In this document: piece after piece, positions 22,246 through 29,723 of the stretch
How the letters are laid out: each line of letters begins with the position of its first letter
Position numbering within the stretch: the stretch's first letter is position 1
DNA from: Streptomyces swartbergensis
GTDB lineage: Bacteria; Actinomycetota; Actinomycetes; Streptomycetales; Streptomycetaceae
DNA: 33,096 nt
Assembly: GCF_002148965.1 (NCBI RefSeq)
Contig: NZ_NGFN01000016.1
Coordinates: 1 to 33,096, forward strand
Direction: 5' to 3'
Program-made: the position numbers and the translations under genes
The notes under the pieces: generated by a model
The model's input: the letters and a program-made list of their open reading frames with translations, nothing else
Told to the model about the DNA's origin: nothing
The model's database searches: none

Positions 22246-23286
22246 TCAGATGGTCGCGTTGTCGATCACGAACCGGTACCGCACATCGCTCGCCAGCACC
22301 CGCTCGTACGCCTGGTTGATCTCGGAGGCGGCGATCCGCTCGATCTCCGCGCCGATCCCGTGCTCGGCGCAGAAGTCCAGCATCTCCTGGGTCTCGGGGA
22401 TGCCGCCGATCATCGAACCGGCGAGGATCTTGTTGCCACCGATGAGGGAGAACGGGTGGAAGGCGATGGGCTCCTCCGGGACGCCCACGTTCACCAGGGC
22501 GCCGCCCGTCTTCAGCAGGCCGAGGTAGGCGCTGAGGTCCAGGGGCGCGGACACCGTGGAGACGATGAGGTCGAAGGAACCGGCGAGTTCCTCGAACGTC
22601 TTCGGGTCGCTGGTCGCGTAATAGTGGTCGGCGCCCAGCTTCAGGCCGTCGTCCTTCTTGCGCAGCGACTGGGAGAGGACCGTGACCTCCGCGCCCAGCG
22701 CGTGCGCGATCTTGACGCCCACGTGGCCGAGACCGCCCAGCCCGACCACGGCGACCTTCTTGCCGGGTCCCGCACCCCACTGCTTGAGCGGCGCGTACGT
22801 GGTGATGCCCGCGCACAGCAGCGGCGCGGCGACGTCCAGGGACAGCCCGTCGGGGATACGGACGACGAAGTTCTCGTCGACGACGACGTGCGTGGCGTAG
22901 CCGCCGTAGGTGATCTCGCCGTCACGGCCGATGGCGTTGTACGTCTGGACGGCCCCCCGTACACAGTGGTGTTCCTGGCCGGCCTTGCAGTTGTCGCACT
23001 CGCGGCAGGAGTCGACCAGGCAGCCGACGCCGACACGGTCGCCGACCTTGTACTTGGTGACGCCGGGGCCGACCTCGGAGACGACGCCCGCGATCTCGTG
23101 GCCCGGGACCATCGGGAAGATCGCCTCGCCCCAGCCCTCGCGGACCAGGTGGATGTCGGTGTGACAGATACCGGCGAACTTGATGTCGATCAGCACGTCG
23201 AACTCGCGCACCGCACGACGTTCGATGGTGGTGCGCTCCAGCGGAGCGTTGGCGGCGGGTGCGGCGTACGCAGCAACAGTGGTCAT
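22246..23286 (-). CDS. Zinc-dependent NAD(P)-linked alcohol dehydrogenase (MDR family)
   Basis: The 346-residue medium-chain dehydrogenase has catalytic-zinc residues Cys41 (GICHTD) and His63-Glu64 (GHEIAG). The structural-zinc cysteines are Cys94, 97, 100 and 108. A Rossmann motif GLGGLG lies near residues 177-182. The sequence [24 protein letters not shown] is typical of the YahK/AdhC-like cinnamyl-alcohol-dehydrogenase group, which reduces a range of aldehydes, usually with NADPH. The protein is cytosolic. ATG 23286 has AGGAGA eight bases upstream. It is divergent from a small ArsR-like regulator, and inverted repeats lie between them, so aldehyde- or redox-responsive control by that protein is plausible. 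Confidence 0.94.
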   Translation of the reverse strand: MTTVAAYAAPAANAPLERTTIERRAVREFDVLIDIKFAGICHTDIHLVREGWGEAIFPMVPGHEIAGVVSEVGPGVTKYKVGDRVGVGCLVDSCRECDNCKAGQEHHCVRGAVQTYNAIGRDGEITYGGYATHVVVDENFVVRIPDGLSLDVAAPLLCAGITTYAPLKQWGAGPGKKVAVVGLGGLGHVGVKIAHALGAEVTVLSQSLRKKDDGLKLGADHYYATSDPKTFEELAGSFDLIVSTVSAPLDLSAYLGLLKTGGALVNVGVPEEPIAFHPFSLIGGNKILAGSMIGGIPETQEMLDFCAEHGIGAEIERIAASEINQAYERVLASDVRYRFVIDNATI

Positions 23287-23367
23287 GCCGTGGTTCTCCT
23301 AGCGGGGGTTGCGCGCCCGGCTGCCTTCTTCCGGCCGAGCCCGTTCCTGCACTGTAGCCCATGTACG

Positions 23368-23392
23368 CGCCAACGCGAACATAAGCTTGGCG
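23368..23392. promoter_or_regulatory. Inverted repeat in the adh/arsR-like divergent promoter
   Basis: CGCCAA (23368-23373) and TTGGCG (23387-23392) form a perfect 6-bp inverted repeat with a 13-bp gap. The repeat lies 76 bases before the dehydrogenase and 14 bases before the ArsR-like start. It could be the binding site of the ArsR-like protein. Confidence 0.45.
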
Positions 23393-23393
23393 T

Positions 23394-23406
23394 TATCCTT
23401 CCCTCA
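23394..23406 (+). promoter_or_regulatory. Candidate -10 element for a leaderless ArsR-like transcript
   Basis: TATCCT (23394-23399) fits TANNNT and ends six bases before ATG 23406. No ribosome-binding site is seen. The element abuts the inverted repeat at 23368-23392. Confidence 0.5.
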
Positions 23407-23759
23407 TGGCCAGCCGCACCGCGTCCCCGCTCATCCACCCCGACATGGATGACCTCGATCTCTTCAAGATCATGGGCGCGCTGACCGACGAGACGCGGCT
23501 CACCATCGTCGTCACTCTCGCCGCCTCTCCTGGTCTGGCGTGCAACGGCTTCACCAGGGACGTGACCCCGTCCGTACTCACCCGCCACTTCCGCGTCCTG
23601 CGCGAGGCCGGTGTCATCCGGCAGCACGACGAAGGCACACGCCGTATCAACACCCTGCGCAAGGAAGAACTGGACCAGCGGTTCCCCGGACTGCTCGACC
23701 TCGTCCTCAAAGAGAGCGTCGGCCGCGTAACGCCCTACACGAACGCCGACTGCGCCTGA
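23406..23759 (+). CDS. ArsR-like winged-helix transcriptional regulator
   Basis: The 117-residue protein has a single winged helix: MGALTDETRLTIVVTLAASPG, the recognition region RDVTPSVLTRHFRVLREAGVIRQHDEG, and a wing before TRRINTLRKEELDQRFPGLL. The layout matches small ArsR/HTH_20 regulators that act as dimers. There is no CxC metal site. Single cysteines are Cys46 (GLACNG) and one near the C-terminus, which might allow thiol or aldehyde sensing. It is divergent from the alcohol dehydrogenase and is most simply its repressor. The next gene is convergent, 24 bases away. Confidence 0.85.
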   Translation: MASRTASPLIHPDMDDLDLFKIMGALTDETRLTIVVTLAASPGLACNGFTRDVTPSVLTRHFRVLREAGVIRQHDEGTRRINTLRKEELDQRFPGLLDLVLKESVGRVTPYTNADCA

Positions 23760-23760
23760 C

Positions 23761-23776
23761 GCCCCGGGGCGCCCCG
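23761..23776. terminator. GC-palindrome between convergent arsR-like and tetR genes
   Basis: Overlapping palindromes GCCCCGGGGC (23761-23770) and CGGGGCGCCCCG (23765-23776) fill the 24-bp gap between two stop codons. They may act as a short bidirectional terminator. Confidence 0.4.
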
Positions 23777-23783
23777 CCGGGCT

Positions 23784-24473
23784 CTACCTGGGCGCCGAGA
23801 CCTGATCCCCCGGCGAGCGGACAGCTGTGGAAGGAGGCTCGGATGCGCCCTGCCCCGAACTGAGCCCGTCCAGCAGGAGGTCCCCGAGCTCGGAGAAGGC
23901 GTCGCCGGCCGTCAGGCCGGTACTTTCCAGGAGGACCCCCGACTGGACCGCGTCGATGGTGACCGCCACGACCTGGGCCGCGAAATGCCCGTTGAGCGCG
24001 CGGAAAACGCCGGACCGCACGCCCTCCTCGATCAGTTCGTGGACCCGGCGCGCCGCGGCGGCGGAGTTCTGGCGGTAGATCTGTGCGGTCGGTTCGTAGC
24101 CCACCATGTCGTCGTAGAAGGCGTGGGAATGCCGGCGCATGGCCGTGCCGACGCCGGTGAGGTAGACCCGGATGCGCTGCCTGGGGTCGGGCTCGGCCTG
24201 GACTGCCTGCTCGATCTCGGCTGTCGCATCCCGGAAGAAGGCGCGGGTGACCGCCAGCACCAGCTGTTCCTTCGTGGAGGCGAGGCTGTACAGCGTCGCC
24301 TTGGAGCATCCCAATCGCTGGGCGAGCTCGTCCATGGTGACCGCGGTGAAGCCTTCGGCCAGGATGATCGCCTCGGCCTGGCGCAGCAGTTCGTCCCGCC
24401 GACGAGTGTCGACGACCCGCCTGCGCGCCGTTCGGCGCGGGCGTCGGTCACGCGAGTCGGTTTCGGCCGTCAC
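23784..24473 (-). CDS. TetR-family regulator of the CocE/ligase/crotonase/SDR operon
   Basis: The 229-residue regulator has an Arg-rich N-terminal arm and the TetR helix-turn-helix VTMDELAQRLGCSKATLYSLASTKEQL (about 45-71). The helical ligand domain includes a conserved RVHELIEEGVRSGVFRAL. GTG 24473 is taken as start because GGGAG precedes it; the open frame continues far upstream but with the arginine-rich composition of a shadow frame. A 28-bp element with GGGTAC and GTACCC ends lies 76 bases upstream (24549-24576). A close copy stands in the promoter of the four-gene operon, so autoregulation and operon control are likely. The ligand may be an acyl-CoA or the pathway substrate. Confidence 0.9.
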   Translation of the reverse strand: MTAETDSRDRRPRRTARRRVVDTRRRDELLRQAEAIILAEGFTAVTMDELAQRLGCSKATLYSLASTKEQLVLAVTRAFFRDATAEIEQAVQAEPDPRQRIRVYLTGVGTAMRRHSHAFYDDMVGYEPTAQIYRQNSAAAARRVHELIEEGVRSGVFRALNGHFAAQVVAVTIDAVQSGVLLESTGLTAGDAFSELGDLLLDGLSSGQGASEPPSTAVRSPGDQVSAPR

Positions 24474-24548
24474 CGCAGCACTCTCCCATGAGCTCCCCGC
24501 CGGAAGCGGCGGGTGGTCGTACGGGCCGGAAGACCGACCCTTGCACCT

Positions 24549-24576
24549 GGGTACGACCGTACCGCATAACGTACCC
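24549..24576. promoter_or_regulatory. TetR operator copy 1, upstream of tetR
   Basis: GGGTACG (24549-24555) and CGTACCC (24570-24576) are exact inverted arms 14 bases apart. The left part also holds an inner palindrome, GGTACGACCGTACC (24550-24563). Read on the minus strand, it matches 23 of 28 bases of the element at 29627-29654. The match runs through the centre and is not limited to the arms. Confidence 0.75.
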
Positions 24577-24655
24577 ACGGGAGTCCTGTAAGGACGACGT
24601 GCTTGCACAGCTGCGAACCGGGTCGGCGGCACCTGCTCGCCCGCGGGGTTCGCGG

Positions 24656-25414
24656 TTACCGGATCGAGGATCCGATGGAGATGCCGCCGTCCACGTCGAG
24701 GACGATGCCGGTGATGTAGCCGGCGGCTTCGCCGGCGAGGAAGGCTGCGGCTTCGGCGATGTCCTCGGGCCTGCCGGTGTGGCGCATCGGGATCTTGTCG
24801 GTGAGCTTGTCGCGAGCGGGGCCGTTCATGGAGGCGAGCATGGGGGTGTCGATGAGGCCGGGGGCGATGGCGTTGGCGGTGATGCCGTGGCGGGCGCCTT
24901 CGAGTGCGAGGGTGCGGGTCATGCCGACGATGCCCGCCTTGGCGGCCACGTAGTTGGTCTGGCCGAAGTTCCCGCGCCATGACATGGAGGAGAAGCTGAC
25001 GATGCGTCCGTAGCCCTGGCGTTTCATGGGGCCGAACGCGGCACGGGCGCAGTGGAAGCCGCCGGTGAGGCTGACGTCGACGACCGCGTGCCAGTCGTCG
25101 TCGGTGATGTCCTCGACGCGGTTGTCGCGGATGATGCCGGCGTTGTTGACCAGCACGTCGAGGCGGCCGAGATCGGCGGTGACGCCGGTGATCCAGTCAT
25201 TGACCCGGGCGGAGTCGGTCACGTCCACCACGTCGGTGCGGAGTGTCGCGTCGTGGGCGGTGGCGATCGTTCCGGCGGCGTCGGTGAGGGCCTGTTCGTT
25301 GACGTCGGCCAGCGCGACGGCGGCGCCCTCCGCGGCGAACCGGGTCGCCATGGCGAGGCCGAGACCTTGTGCGGCGCCGGTGATGGCGACGACGCGTCCG
25401 TGGTAGCGGTTCAC
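24656..25414 (-). CDS. Short-chain dehydrogenase/reductase (FabG/3-hydroxyacyl-CoA dehydrogenase-like)
   Basis: The 252-residue classical SDR has the cofactor loop TGAAQGLG (12-19), acidic residue in ALADVNE favouring NAD(H), the NNAG motif, and catalytic Ser142, Tyr155 and Lys159. The C-terminal segment GEAAGYITGIVLDVDGGISIG is family-typical. Such enzymes oxidise or reduce a 3-hydroxyacyl/3-ketoacyl group or a secondary alcohol. The ATG overlaps the stop of the crotonase-fold gene, so it is the last gene of the operon. It would fit a beta-oxidation-like step acting on the CoA ester made by the upstream ligase. Confidence 0.92.
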   Translation of the reverse strand: MNRYHGRVVAITGAAQGLGLAMATRFAAEGAAVALADVNEQALTDAAGTIATAHDATLRTDVVDVTDSARVNDWITGVTADLGRLDVLVNNAGIIRDNRVEDITDDDWHAVVDVSLTGGFHCARAAFGPMKRQGYGRIVSFSSMSWRGNFGQTNYVAAKAGIVGMTRTLALEGARHGITANAIAPGLIDTPMLASMNGPARDKLTDKIPMRHTGRPEDIAEAAAFLAGEAAGYITGIVLDVDGGISIGSSIR

Positions 25415-26199
25415 TTGGTGTCTGCTTTCGTGGTCCGGGGAGCGAGGAAGGCCCGCAGGGCGTCGGGCACCGAGCTCGCCGACCAGTTGTCGGCGAAGGT
25501 GGCCAGTTCCTCGCGCAGGGCCTGCTCGGGGGCGACGCCGTCGATGCGGTGCAGGAGCGTCTTGAGCCGTTGCTGGGCGGGGCTGCCGCGGTCGGCCAGT
25601 TGCCGGCAGATGCGGGTGGCGGCGGCGTCGAGGTCGGCCTCGGGCACGATCGCCCGGATCCAGCCGGTGTCCGCGAAAGCGGTCGCGGGCAGCAGTTCGC
25701 CGGTGAGCAGGAGCCAGCGCGACAGTCCGCGGCCGACCGCACCGGGAAGCCGCACGCTCGACCCGGCGGCCGGTACCAGCCGCCGGTTGAGGTGGCCGTC
25801 GCCGATGAGCGTGGTCTCGGCGGCGACGACGACATCGCAGGCCAGGGCGAGTTCGAGGCCCCCGGCGACGGCGTGACCGTGCAGGACGGCGACCCAGGGT
25901 TTCGGGCTGGCCGCAATGCGGCTGAAGCAGGCCGATACGTCGGTCAGGAAGTCGACCGGGTTGTCGCCCCGCTCGTGCAGTTCGAGGAACTGGTGGAAGT
26001 CACCCCCTGCGCAGAAGCTCGGTCCCCTGCCTGCCACGGCGATGACCGCTGTGCCGGGGTCGGCCTCGGCGCTGGTGATCTGCTTGTCCAGGGCCTCTAT
26101 CAGGGTGACGTCCAGGGCGTTGCGCCTCTCCGGGCGGTTGAGCAGCAACCACCGGACGGTGCCGCGTTGCTCGACGAGCAGAGGTTCGGTGTCGGTCAA
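25411..26199 (-). CDS. Crotonase-fold (enoyl-CoA hydratase/isomerase family) protein
   Basis: The 262-residue crotonase-superfamily protein has oxyanion-hole segments GRGPSFCAGGDF (57-68) and HGHAVAGGLELALACD (107-122). Compared with rat enoyl-CoA hydratase, Glu116 matches catalytic Glu144, but the position of Glu164 is His136 (GDGHL). The reaction may therefore not be a standard hydration; isomerase, hydrolase, decarboxylase or lyase activity is possible. TTG 26199 is chosen because it overlaps the ligase stop (TTGA) and has GGAG upstream; the frame is open further only within the ligase gene. The substrate should be the CoA thioester produced by that ligase. Confidence 0.88.
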   Translation of the reverse strand: MTDTEPLLVEQRGTVRWLLLNRPERRNALDVTLIEALDKQITSAEADPGTAVIAVAGRGPSFCAGGDFHQFLELHERGDNPVDFLTDVSACFSRIAASPKPWVAVLHGHAVAGGLELALACDVVVAAETTLIGDGHLNRRLVPAAGSSVRLPGAVGRGLSRWLLLTGELLPATAFADTGWIRAIVPEADLDAAATRICRQLADRGSPAQQRLKTLLHRIDGVAPEQALREELATFADNWSASSVPDALRAFLAPRTTKADTK

Positions 26200-27839
26200 C
26201 GTGGCTCCGGAGTTCCGAGTTCGGCGCGTCGGCGGCTGCGCAGCAGGTAGCGCTGGGTCTTGCCGCTGGGTGTCTTGGGCAGGGCGTCGATGAAGTGGAT
26301 CGTGCGCGGGTAGGCGTGGGCGGCGTAGCGGGTCTTGACCAACTGCTGGAGTTCGGTGGCCAGTTCCGGCGAGCCCTCGCCTCCGTCGCGGAGGACGACG
26401 TACGCCTCGATGACCTCGCCGCGGACGTCGTCGGGTGCGCCGATGACGCTGCACTCGGCGACAGCGGGGTGCTGGACGAGGACGCTCTCGATCTCGAACG
26501 GCCCGATCCGGTAGCCGGCCATGATGATGACGTCGTCGTCACGGGAGGAGAAGAAGAAGTCCCCGTCGGCGTCGACCCGCCCGGCGTCGCCCGTGAGGTA
26601 AAAGCGGCCGTCGGCGGTGAATTTGGCATCGCTGTGCCCTGGTATCTGGTAGCCGCGGAACGTCATCAGCGGGCTCGCCGCGACATCGATCGCGACCCGG
26701 CCGAGCACGCCTGGTCCGGCGGGCTCGTCCTTGTCGTCTGCCAGGACGGTGAGGCTCCAGCCGGGCAGCGGCCGGCCCATCGATCCGGCTTTGAGGGGAC
26801 GTGCGAGGTCGGGATGGTGGTGGTTGGCCAAGGGCATGCCGACCTCGGTCTGGCCGAAGTGATCGTGCACGGCCAGGCCGAGTGCGGAGCCGGTCCACTC
26901 GTTGACCTCGGGGGTCAGTGGTTCGCCCGCGCTGGACGCCCGTTGCAGGCGCAGCCCCTGCGGCACCGGCACCGACGAGGAGCGCAGTCCCCGGTACACC
27001 GTCGGGGCGGCAGTGAAGTCGGTGACCTGGTGGTCGACGAGGGTGCGCCAGGTCGTCTCGGCGGAGAACCCGCCGGACAGCAGCAGGCTGGGGATGCCGG
27101 CGGCCATCGGAGCGACGATGGCCGCGTACAGACCGTAGGCCCAGCCGGGGTCGGCGGCGCACCAGTAACTGCTGTCCCGAGTGACTCCCAGGCCGTACTC
27201 CAGGTAGACCTGCCATCCGACGATGTAGGAGACGGGGTGGATGACTCCCTTGGGCTTGCCGGTGGTGCCGGAGGTGAACATGTGCACCAGGGGGCCGTCC
27301 CCGCTCGTGGTGACGGCCGGCACCGGCTCCGGCGACGCGGCCGCGACGAGGTCGGCGAGCGACACGTCACCTTGCTGTGCGCGGGTTCCGGTGACGACGA
27401 CGCGGCGTTGAGGGTCGTCCGGCAAGTCGGGGCCCGGGGCGAGTTTGTGGCGCTGGTCCGGGTCGACGACCACGACGTGCGCACCTGCGCCTTCCAGGCG
27501 CAGGGCGATGGCCTGGGGCGCGAACGCGGTGAACAGCGGGACGTAGACCGCACCGAGCCGCCAGATCGCCAGGATGACGGTGACCAGATCGGTGCTCTTG
27601 CCCATCAGGGTCGCCACCCTGTCCCCCGGACCGACGCCCAGCCCCTGCAGCGCCCGCGCACAGCGGTGGGAGCGCGCGGCGAGCTCTCCGTAGGACAGCG
27701 TGGAAGGCTCACCGGTGCCGTCGACGACAGTGAACGCGAGGCTGTCGGAGGGGTGTTGGTCGCACAGCAGCCAGGCCGCGTTGAGGGAGGGAGCCGTGAA
27801 TGTCGCGGTCAGTTCGGTGACCCGGTCGGCGGCGCTCAT
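26196..27839 (-). CDS. AMP-dependent acyl-CoA synthetase/ligase
   Basis: The 547-residue adenylate-forming enzyme has all core motifs: P-loop MFTSGTTGKPKGVIHP (about 190-205), DHFGQTEVGM, YLTGDAGR, hinge GYRIGPFEIES, and the C-terminal LPKTPSGKTQRYLLR with the catalytic lysine. It resembles acetyl- and medium-chain acyl-CoA synthetases. It activates a carboxylic acid with ATP to an acyl-AMP and then a CoA thioester. The ATG overlaps the CocE-type gene's stop (ATGA), and its TGA overlaps the crotonase TTG. In context it should activate the acid released by the CocE-type hydrolase. Confidence 0.93.
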   Translation of the reverse strand: MSAADRVTELTATFTAPSLNAAWLLCDQHPSDSLAFTVVDGTGEPSTLSYGELAARSHRCARALQGLGVGPGDRVATLMGKSTDLVTVILAIWRLGAVYVPLFTAFAPQAIALRLEGAGAHVVVVDPDQRHKLAPGPDLPDDPQRRVVVTGTRAQQGDVSLADLVAAASPEPVPAVTTSGDGPLVHMFTSGTTGKPKGVIHPVSYIVGWQVYLEYGLGVTRDSSYWCAADPGWAYGLYAAIVAPMAAGIPSLLLSGGFSAETTWRTLVDHQVTDFTAAPTVYRGLRSSSVPVPQGLRLQRASSAGEPLTPEVNEWTGSALGLAVHDHFGQTEVGMPLANHHHPDLARPLKAGSMGRPLPGWSLTVLADDKDEPAGPGVLGRVAIDVAASPLMTFRGYQIPGHSDAKFTADGRFYLTGDAGRVDADGDFFFSSRDDDVIIMAGYRIGPFEIESVLVQHPAVAECSVIGAPDDVRGEVIEAYVVLRDGGEGSPELATELQQLVKTRYAAHAYPRTIHFIDALPKTPSGKTQRYLLRSRRRAELGTPEPR

Positions 27840-29584
27840 CGCTGGTCCTTGCGGTCGATGACCGGCAGGATCAGACGGCTGGGGTGGTTCGGGCCGTGGT
27901 GGATGTGGTTGACCGCGGGGATCATCTGCTCCTCGCTCTCGCGGGCGATGACGCCGCCGGTGTTGGTGTTGCGGTCGTAGCGGGGGAAGTTGCTGCTGGA
28001 GACGTCCACGCGAATGCGGTGGCCGGGAAGGAACACGTTGGAGGTGGCGGTCATGTCGACGGTGATCTCATAGATCGTGCCGGGCTCCATCAGTTCTTCC
28101 GTGGCGAGGCCGCCCCGGTAGCGGGTGCGCAGGATCCCGTCGCACAGGTTGATGGCTTTGCCGTCGGGGAAGACGTCGACGAGCTTGGCGGTGAAGTCGG
28201 TGTCCACCGCTGACGAGGAGACGAACAGGGTGAGGCTGACCGGACCGGTGACCTCGACAGGCTCCTCCAGCACGGGGCCGGTGAAGCACAGGACGTCCTC
28301 GCGGCCGGCGACGGTCCGCTGGTCGACCGGGCCGCCGAACCCGAATGTCACCGGCATGGACGCCCCGCCGGCCGAGGGAACCGGGCGGCGCGGGTCGTAG
28401 AGGTAGGTGTCGCGCTCCGCGCTGGTCGGCGGCTCGGTCGTCAGCACGCCGTCGCCGTCCGCTGTGTTGGCGTGGCCGGCGCTGGTGAGGTGGAAGTCGG
28501 TCCACCTGGTGTCGGGCAGCGGCCATTCCTGCTCGTCGCGCCACTGGTCGATGCCCATGACGAAGATTTTCACGGGCGCCACGTCGTCCAGAGCACGGGT
28601 GTCGCCCCGGAGCCAGCGGTCGAAGAACTTCACATGCAGGCCGGTCAGGCCCAGCATCTGCGCACTGGCCAACGGACCGAAGGAGCGGTCGGGATAGACG
28701 CCGGTCGATGACATGTGATCCCACGGACCGATGATCAGCCGCTGCCCCTCACGCGCCTGCGCACCGCCTGCCTCCCGGCGGGCAGTGGTGTAGGCGCGCA
28801 CGGTCTGCCCGATGTAGAGGTCGTACCAGCCGCCGATGTTGAGCGCCGGAACGGTGACGTTCTTGAGCTCGGGCGTGAGCTCCATGGCGTCCCAGTACCC
28901 GTCGTGGGAGGGGTGGGCCATCCAGTCGTCCCACCACTTCCCGTACGCCGCCAGGACCGGAACCTCCGCCGTCGGCAGCACATCATTGAGAGACTCGGGA
29001 AACAGGAACGCCTGACCGAGCTGCTGCACCTGGGACACGGTGCCCTCGCCGGCCGCCAGGGACCGCTGCGCGTCCGCCGTGTACATCATGGCGTTCCACC
29101 ACGTGACCAGGCTCAGTGACAGCGCACCGCCCGCGCCGTACCAAGGCGCCTCGTAGTTGTCGATCGACGTGAAGGCCGGCGCGATCGCCTTGAGGGCAGG
29201 GGCACCGCTCACGGCGGACTCCCACTGGACCATCCCCAGGTACGACGGCCCGTACATGCCCACCGTGCCGTCCGACCACGGCTGTTCGGCGATCCAGGCG
29301 ACGGTGTCCTCGCCGTCGGCCCGGTCGGCCATGTGCGGAACGAACTCGCCTTCCGAGCGGTGGGTGCCCCGGCAGTCCTCCACCACCACCGCGTAGCCCG
29401 CCTCCAGCAAGGCAGGGAGGTCGGGTATGACCCCACCCGAGGTGATGACCATCGCGTCCTTGCCGTACGGCAGGCGCACGAGCAGCGTCGGAGCGGACCC
29501 TTCGGCCGGATGCCACACGTTGGCGGCCAGGGCCACGCCGTCACGCATCGGAACCCGGACATCTATGTCGTATACGTGCTGCAT
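27836..29584 (-). CDS. CocE/NonD-family alpha/beta hydrolase
   Basis: The 582-residue serine hydrolase is built like bacterial cocaine esterase (574 residues). The catalytic triad is Ser114 in GPSYLG, Asp255 in GGWYDLY and His290 in GPWDHM, close to Ser117, Asp259 and His287 of CocE. A helical cap follows the nucleophile, and a C-terminal jelly-roll (about 350-580) ends in VFLPGHRIRVDVSSSNFPRYDRN, a conserved CocE/NonD feature. There is no signal peptide. It hydrolyses an ester, lactone, amide or X-prolyl bond. ATG 29584 has GAGGAG five bases upstream. It is the first gene of the operon and has a promoter with the TetR-type element just upstream. Confidence 0.92.
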   Translation of the reverse strand: MQHVYDIDVRVPMRDGVALAANVWHPAEGSAPTLLVRLPYGKDAMVITSGGVIPDLPALLEAGYAVVVEDCRGTHRSEGEFVPHMADRADGEDTVAWIAEQPWSDGTVGMYGPSYLGMVQWESAVSGAPALKAIAPAFTSIDNYEAPWYGAGGALSLSLVTWWNAMMYTADAQRSLAAGEGTVSQVQQLGQAFLFPESLNDVLPTAEVPVLAAYGKWWDDWMAHPSHDGYWDAMELTPELKNVTVPALNIGGWYDLYIGQTVRAYTTARREAGGAQAREGQRLIIGPWDHMSSTGVYPDRSFGPLASAQMLGLTGLHVKFFDRWLRGDTRALDDVAPVKIFVMGIDQWRDEQEWPLPDTRWTDFHLTSAGHANTADGDGVLTTEPPTSAERDTYLYDPRRPVPSAGGASMPVTFGFGGPVDQRTVAGREDVLCFTGPVLEEPVEVTGPVSLTLFVSSSAVDTDFTAKLVDVFPDGKAINLCDGILRTRYRGGLATEELMEPGTIYEITVDMTATSNVFLPGHRIRVDVSSSNFPRYDRNTNTGGVIARESEEQMIPAVNHIHHGPNHPSRLILPVIDRKDQR

Positions 29585-29626
29585 CGGCGCTCCTCATTGA
29601 GCTGACGGCGTTGCCGCGGATGATGC

Positions 29627-29654
29627 GGGTACGTTAGGAGGTACGCGGGTACCC
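29627..29654. promoter_or_regulatory. TetR operator copy 2, in the CocE operon promoter
   Basis: This 28-bp element begins GGGTACGTTA and ends GGGTACCC. The outer arms GGGTAC and GTACCC are 16 bases apart, as in copy 1, and 23 of 28 bases match that copy on the opposite strand. It lies directly downstream of the minus-strand -35 and 43 bases before the first gene of the operon. Confidence 0.78.
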
Positions 29655-29660
29655 TGTCAA
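29636..29660 (-). promoter_or_regulatory. Promoter of the CocE/ligase/crotonase/SDR operon
   Basis: On the minus strand a perfect TTGACA (29655-29660) directly precedes the operator element. The -10 would fall near TAACGT, about 18 bases further on, and is weak. A repressor on the operator would cover the spacer and the -10. Confidence 0.5.
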
Positions 29661-29723
29661 TTACCATGAGGAGGCTGACCTGACCGACGGCGACGGATAA
29701 AAGGCCAGGTATGAGCGGTGCGG

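Noticed and set aside
24474..24980. Upstream extension of the TetR reading frame giving 398 residues
   Set aside because: It crosses the operator and runs antisense-like through the SDR gene with shadow composition; GTG 24473 has a ribosome-binding site.
25411..26199. Idea that both catalytic glutamates of the crotonase-fold enzyme are lost
   Set aside because: Recounting the spacing of 20 residues shows that Glu116 corresponds to Glu144; only the Glu164 position is changed.
26295..27980. 561-residue plus-strand frame opposite the acyl-CoA ligase
   Set aside because: Shadow frame; the ligase on the other strand has every adenylation motif.
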